From: Capnocytophaga stomatis
GTDB taxonomy: Bacteria; Bacteroidota; Bacteroidia; Flavobacteriales; Flavobacteriaceae
Assembly: GCF_002302635.1 (NCBI RefSeq)
Contig: NZ_CP022387.1
Coordinates: 992,001 to 1,056,000, forward strand
Length of the DNA stretch: 64,000 bases
Direction of reading: 5' to 3'
A model generated the notes under the pieces. The model searched no databases. It worked only from the letters and a program-made list of their open reading frames with translations, and was not told the DNA's origin. Shown here in pieces: positions 63,323 through 64,000 of this stretch. The position numbers were made by a program, and so were the translations under genes. The number at the start of each line of letters is the position of its first letter. Position 1 is the first letter of the stretch.

Positions 63323-63348
63323 GTTTTCTTATAGATTTCTGATTGATT

Positions 63349-64000
63349 TTAAGTAGAAAAATAAATCAAATTTTTGCGGTAGGCGGTCAAGAGCTTGGAT
63401 TTCGATATGAATCCCACATAAACACCTTCTTTTACTACAGGCAAATTCCACGCATTGGTCTTTTGAAATTTATCCATAATATCCGACATCTTGTCTTTCT
63501 CCAATCGGATGATATCAGGGGGAGATTGCATCACATCTTTCACCTTTACAATTTCATAGAACTCGTGTTTGAACATTATCGTGCGTATATTATCCAGCAA
63601 GATAAGCCCTTCAAGAATTTTTGTACTTGGGTGAACCACAGGGAATACATTTCTGTTTGATTTTATCACCGCGTTATCTATCAACTCCCCTAACGTCATC
63701 TGTGCTGTTACTGGGATAAGATTTTTTTCGATAACGGACTCGATATCCATCAGCGTGAGAACTTTCTGATCTTTATCGTGCGTGATAAGATTCCCCTCTA
63801 AAGCCAGACGCTTGGTATAAAGCGAGTGTTTTATATAGTATTTGGACAGAGCAAATGAAACGGAGGCTACAATCATCAGTGGGATAAATAGCGTATATCC
63901 GCCCGTGAGCTCCGCAATGAGGAAAATAGCCGTCAAGGGAGCGTGCAACACTCCGGCTACAAGCCCTGCCATTGCCACCAATGTAAAACTTGCCAGCGGC
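63349..64000 (-). CDS. ClC-type chloride channel with CBS domains, C-terminal part (cut by window edge)
   Basis: The reading frame is open to the window edge, so the N-terminal part is missing. The visible membrane part (PLASFTLVAMAGLVAGVLHAPLTAIFLIAELTGGYTLFIPLMIVASVSFALSKYYIKHSLYTKRL) carries the ClC motifs GLVAGVLHAPLTAIFLIAE and TGGYTLFIPLMIVA. Two CBS domains follow (LNNAVIK-type region ELIDNAVIKSNRNVFPVVHPSTKILEGLILLDNIR and MDKFQKTNAWNLPVVKEGVYVGFISKSKLL); CBS pairs usually bind adenine nucleotides and gate the channel. It is transcribed toward the repeat region and not related to the polysaccharide genes. Confidence 0.9.
   Translation of the reverse strand, partial: PLASFTLVAMAGLVAGVLHAPLTAIFLIAELTGGYTLFIPLMIVASVSFALSKYYIKHSLYTKRLALEGNLITHDKDQKVLTLMDIESVIEKNLIPVTAQMTLGELIDNAVIKSNRNVFPVVHPSTKILEGLILLDNIRTIMFKHEFYEIVKVKDVMQSPPDIIRLEKDKMSDIMDKFQKTNAWNLPVVKEGVYVGFISKSKLLTAYRKNLIYFST

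Noticed and set aside
62371-63323. Regularly spaced hairpins considered as a CRISPR array
   Set aside because: Units are spaced unevenly (about 165-250 bases), differ in length, have no unique 30-40-base spacers and no cas genes nearby.

Overview
This window comes from a low-GC member of the Bacteroidetes, class Flavobacteriia, most likely a Capnocytophaga close to C. canimorsus. The evidence is the repeated promoter box TAnnTTTG, the lack of Shine-Dalgarno sites, type IX secretion sorting domains, BspA-type leucine-rich repeats, and a lipoprotein sialidase of the SiaC type with its lipobox cysteine at residue 17. The genus is inferred; the phylum is well supported. No insertion sequence, phage or CRISPR array was seen.

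Layout. 1-6.0 kb (minus strand): ribonuclease G (cut by the edge), a 30-residue basic protein, an HU protein, AroA, a small outer-membrane barrel and a large TonB-receptor-like barrel. 6.1-10.1 kb: a sialic-acid unit with a GntR/FCD regulator divergent from an N-acylglucosamine 2-epimerase, then the sialidase. 10.2-14.6 kb: a three-gene operon of secreted proteins (PA14-like, unknown, and one with a type B T9SS sorting domain). 14.7-24.7 kb: EamA transporter, leucine-rich-repeat protein, a fused aminolipid acyltransferase, biotin synthase, YqeY, tRNA-Arg, RecX, an MscS channel and a PhoR/PhoB-like pair. 24.7-35.4 kb: a roadblock-like protein, an outer-membrane barrel and giant TPR pair, OmpA, Kbl, DNA polymerase III delta prime, a DoxX-like protein and an acyltransferase. 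35.5-37.4 kb: a decayed patch with a PH-domain protein, an SdpB-like remnant and a LuxR-type regulator frameshifted in a T9 run. 37.4-46.9 kb: RpoN, a 1964-residue type IX secreted protein, a phosphodiesterase and a dicarboxylate transporter.

47-62 kb is a surface-polysaccharide locus, all on the plus strand: Ugd, an SDR epimerase, a flippase (Wzx), a predicted glycosyltransferase of unknown family, three GT2 transferases, an EpsG-type polymerase (Wzy), a fused nucleotidyltransferase-sugar kinase with a rhamnose mutarotase, and the dTDP-rhamnose genes rmlA, C, D and B. An AAA ATPase and a VOC protein lie among the rml genes. The central genes are visibly more AT-rich and overlap by ATGA, as expected for an exchangeable capsule block.

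62.2-63.3 kb holds no gene. It is a stack of palindromes, terminator-like hairpins, a MITE-like duplicated element and a 207-bp tandem duplication. The window ends in a ClC-type chloride channel with CBS domains.

The best candidates for something undescribed are the nucleotidyltransferase-GHMP kinase fusion beside a mutarotase, the PA14/unknown/CHU_C operon, the slippery LuxR regulator, and the palindrome across the sialidase promoter.
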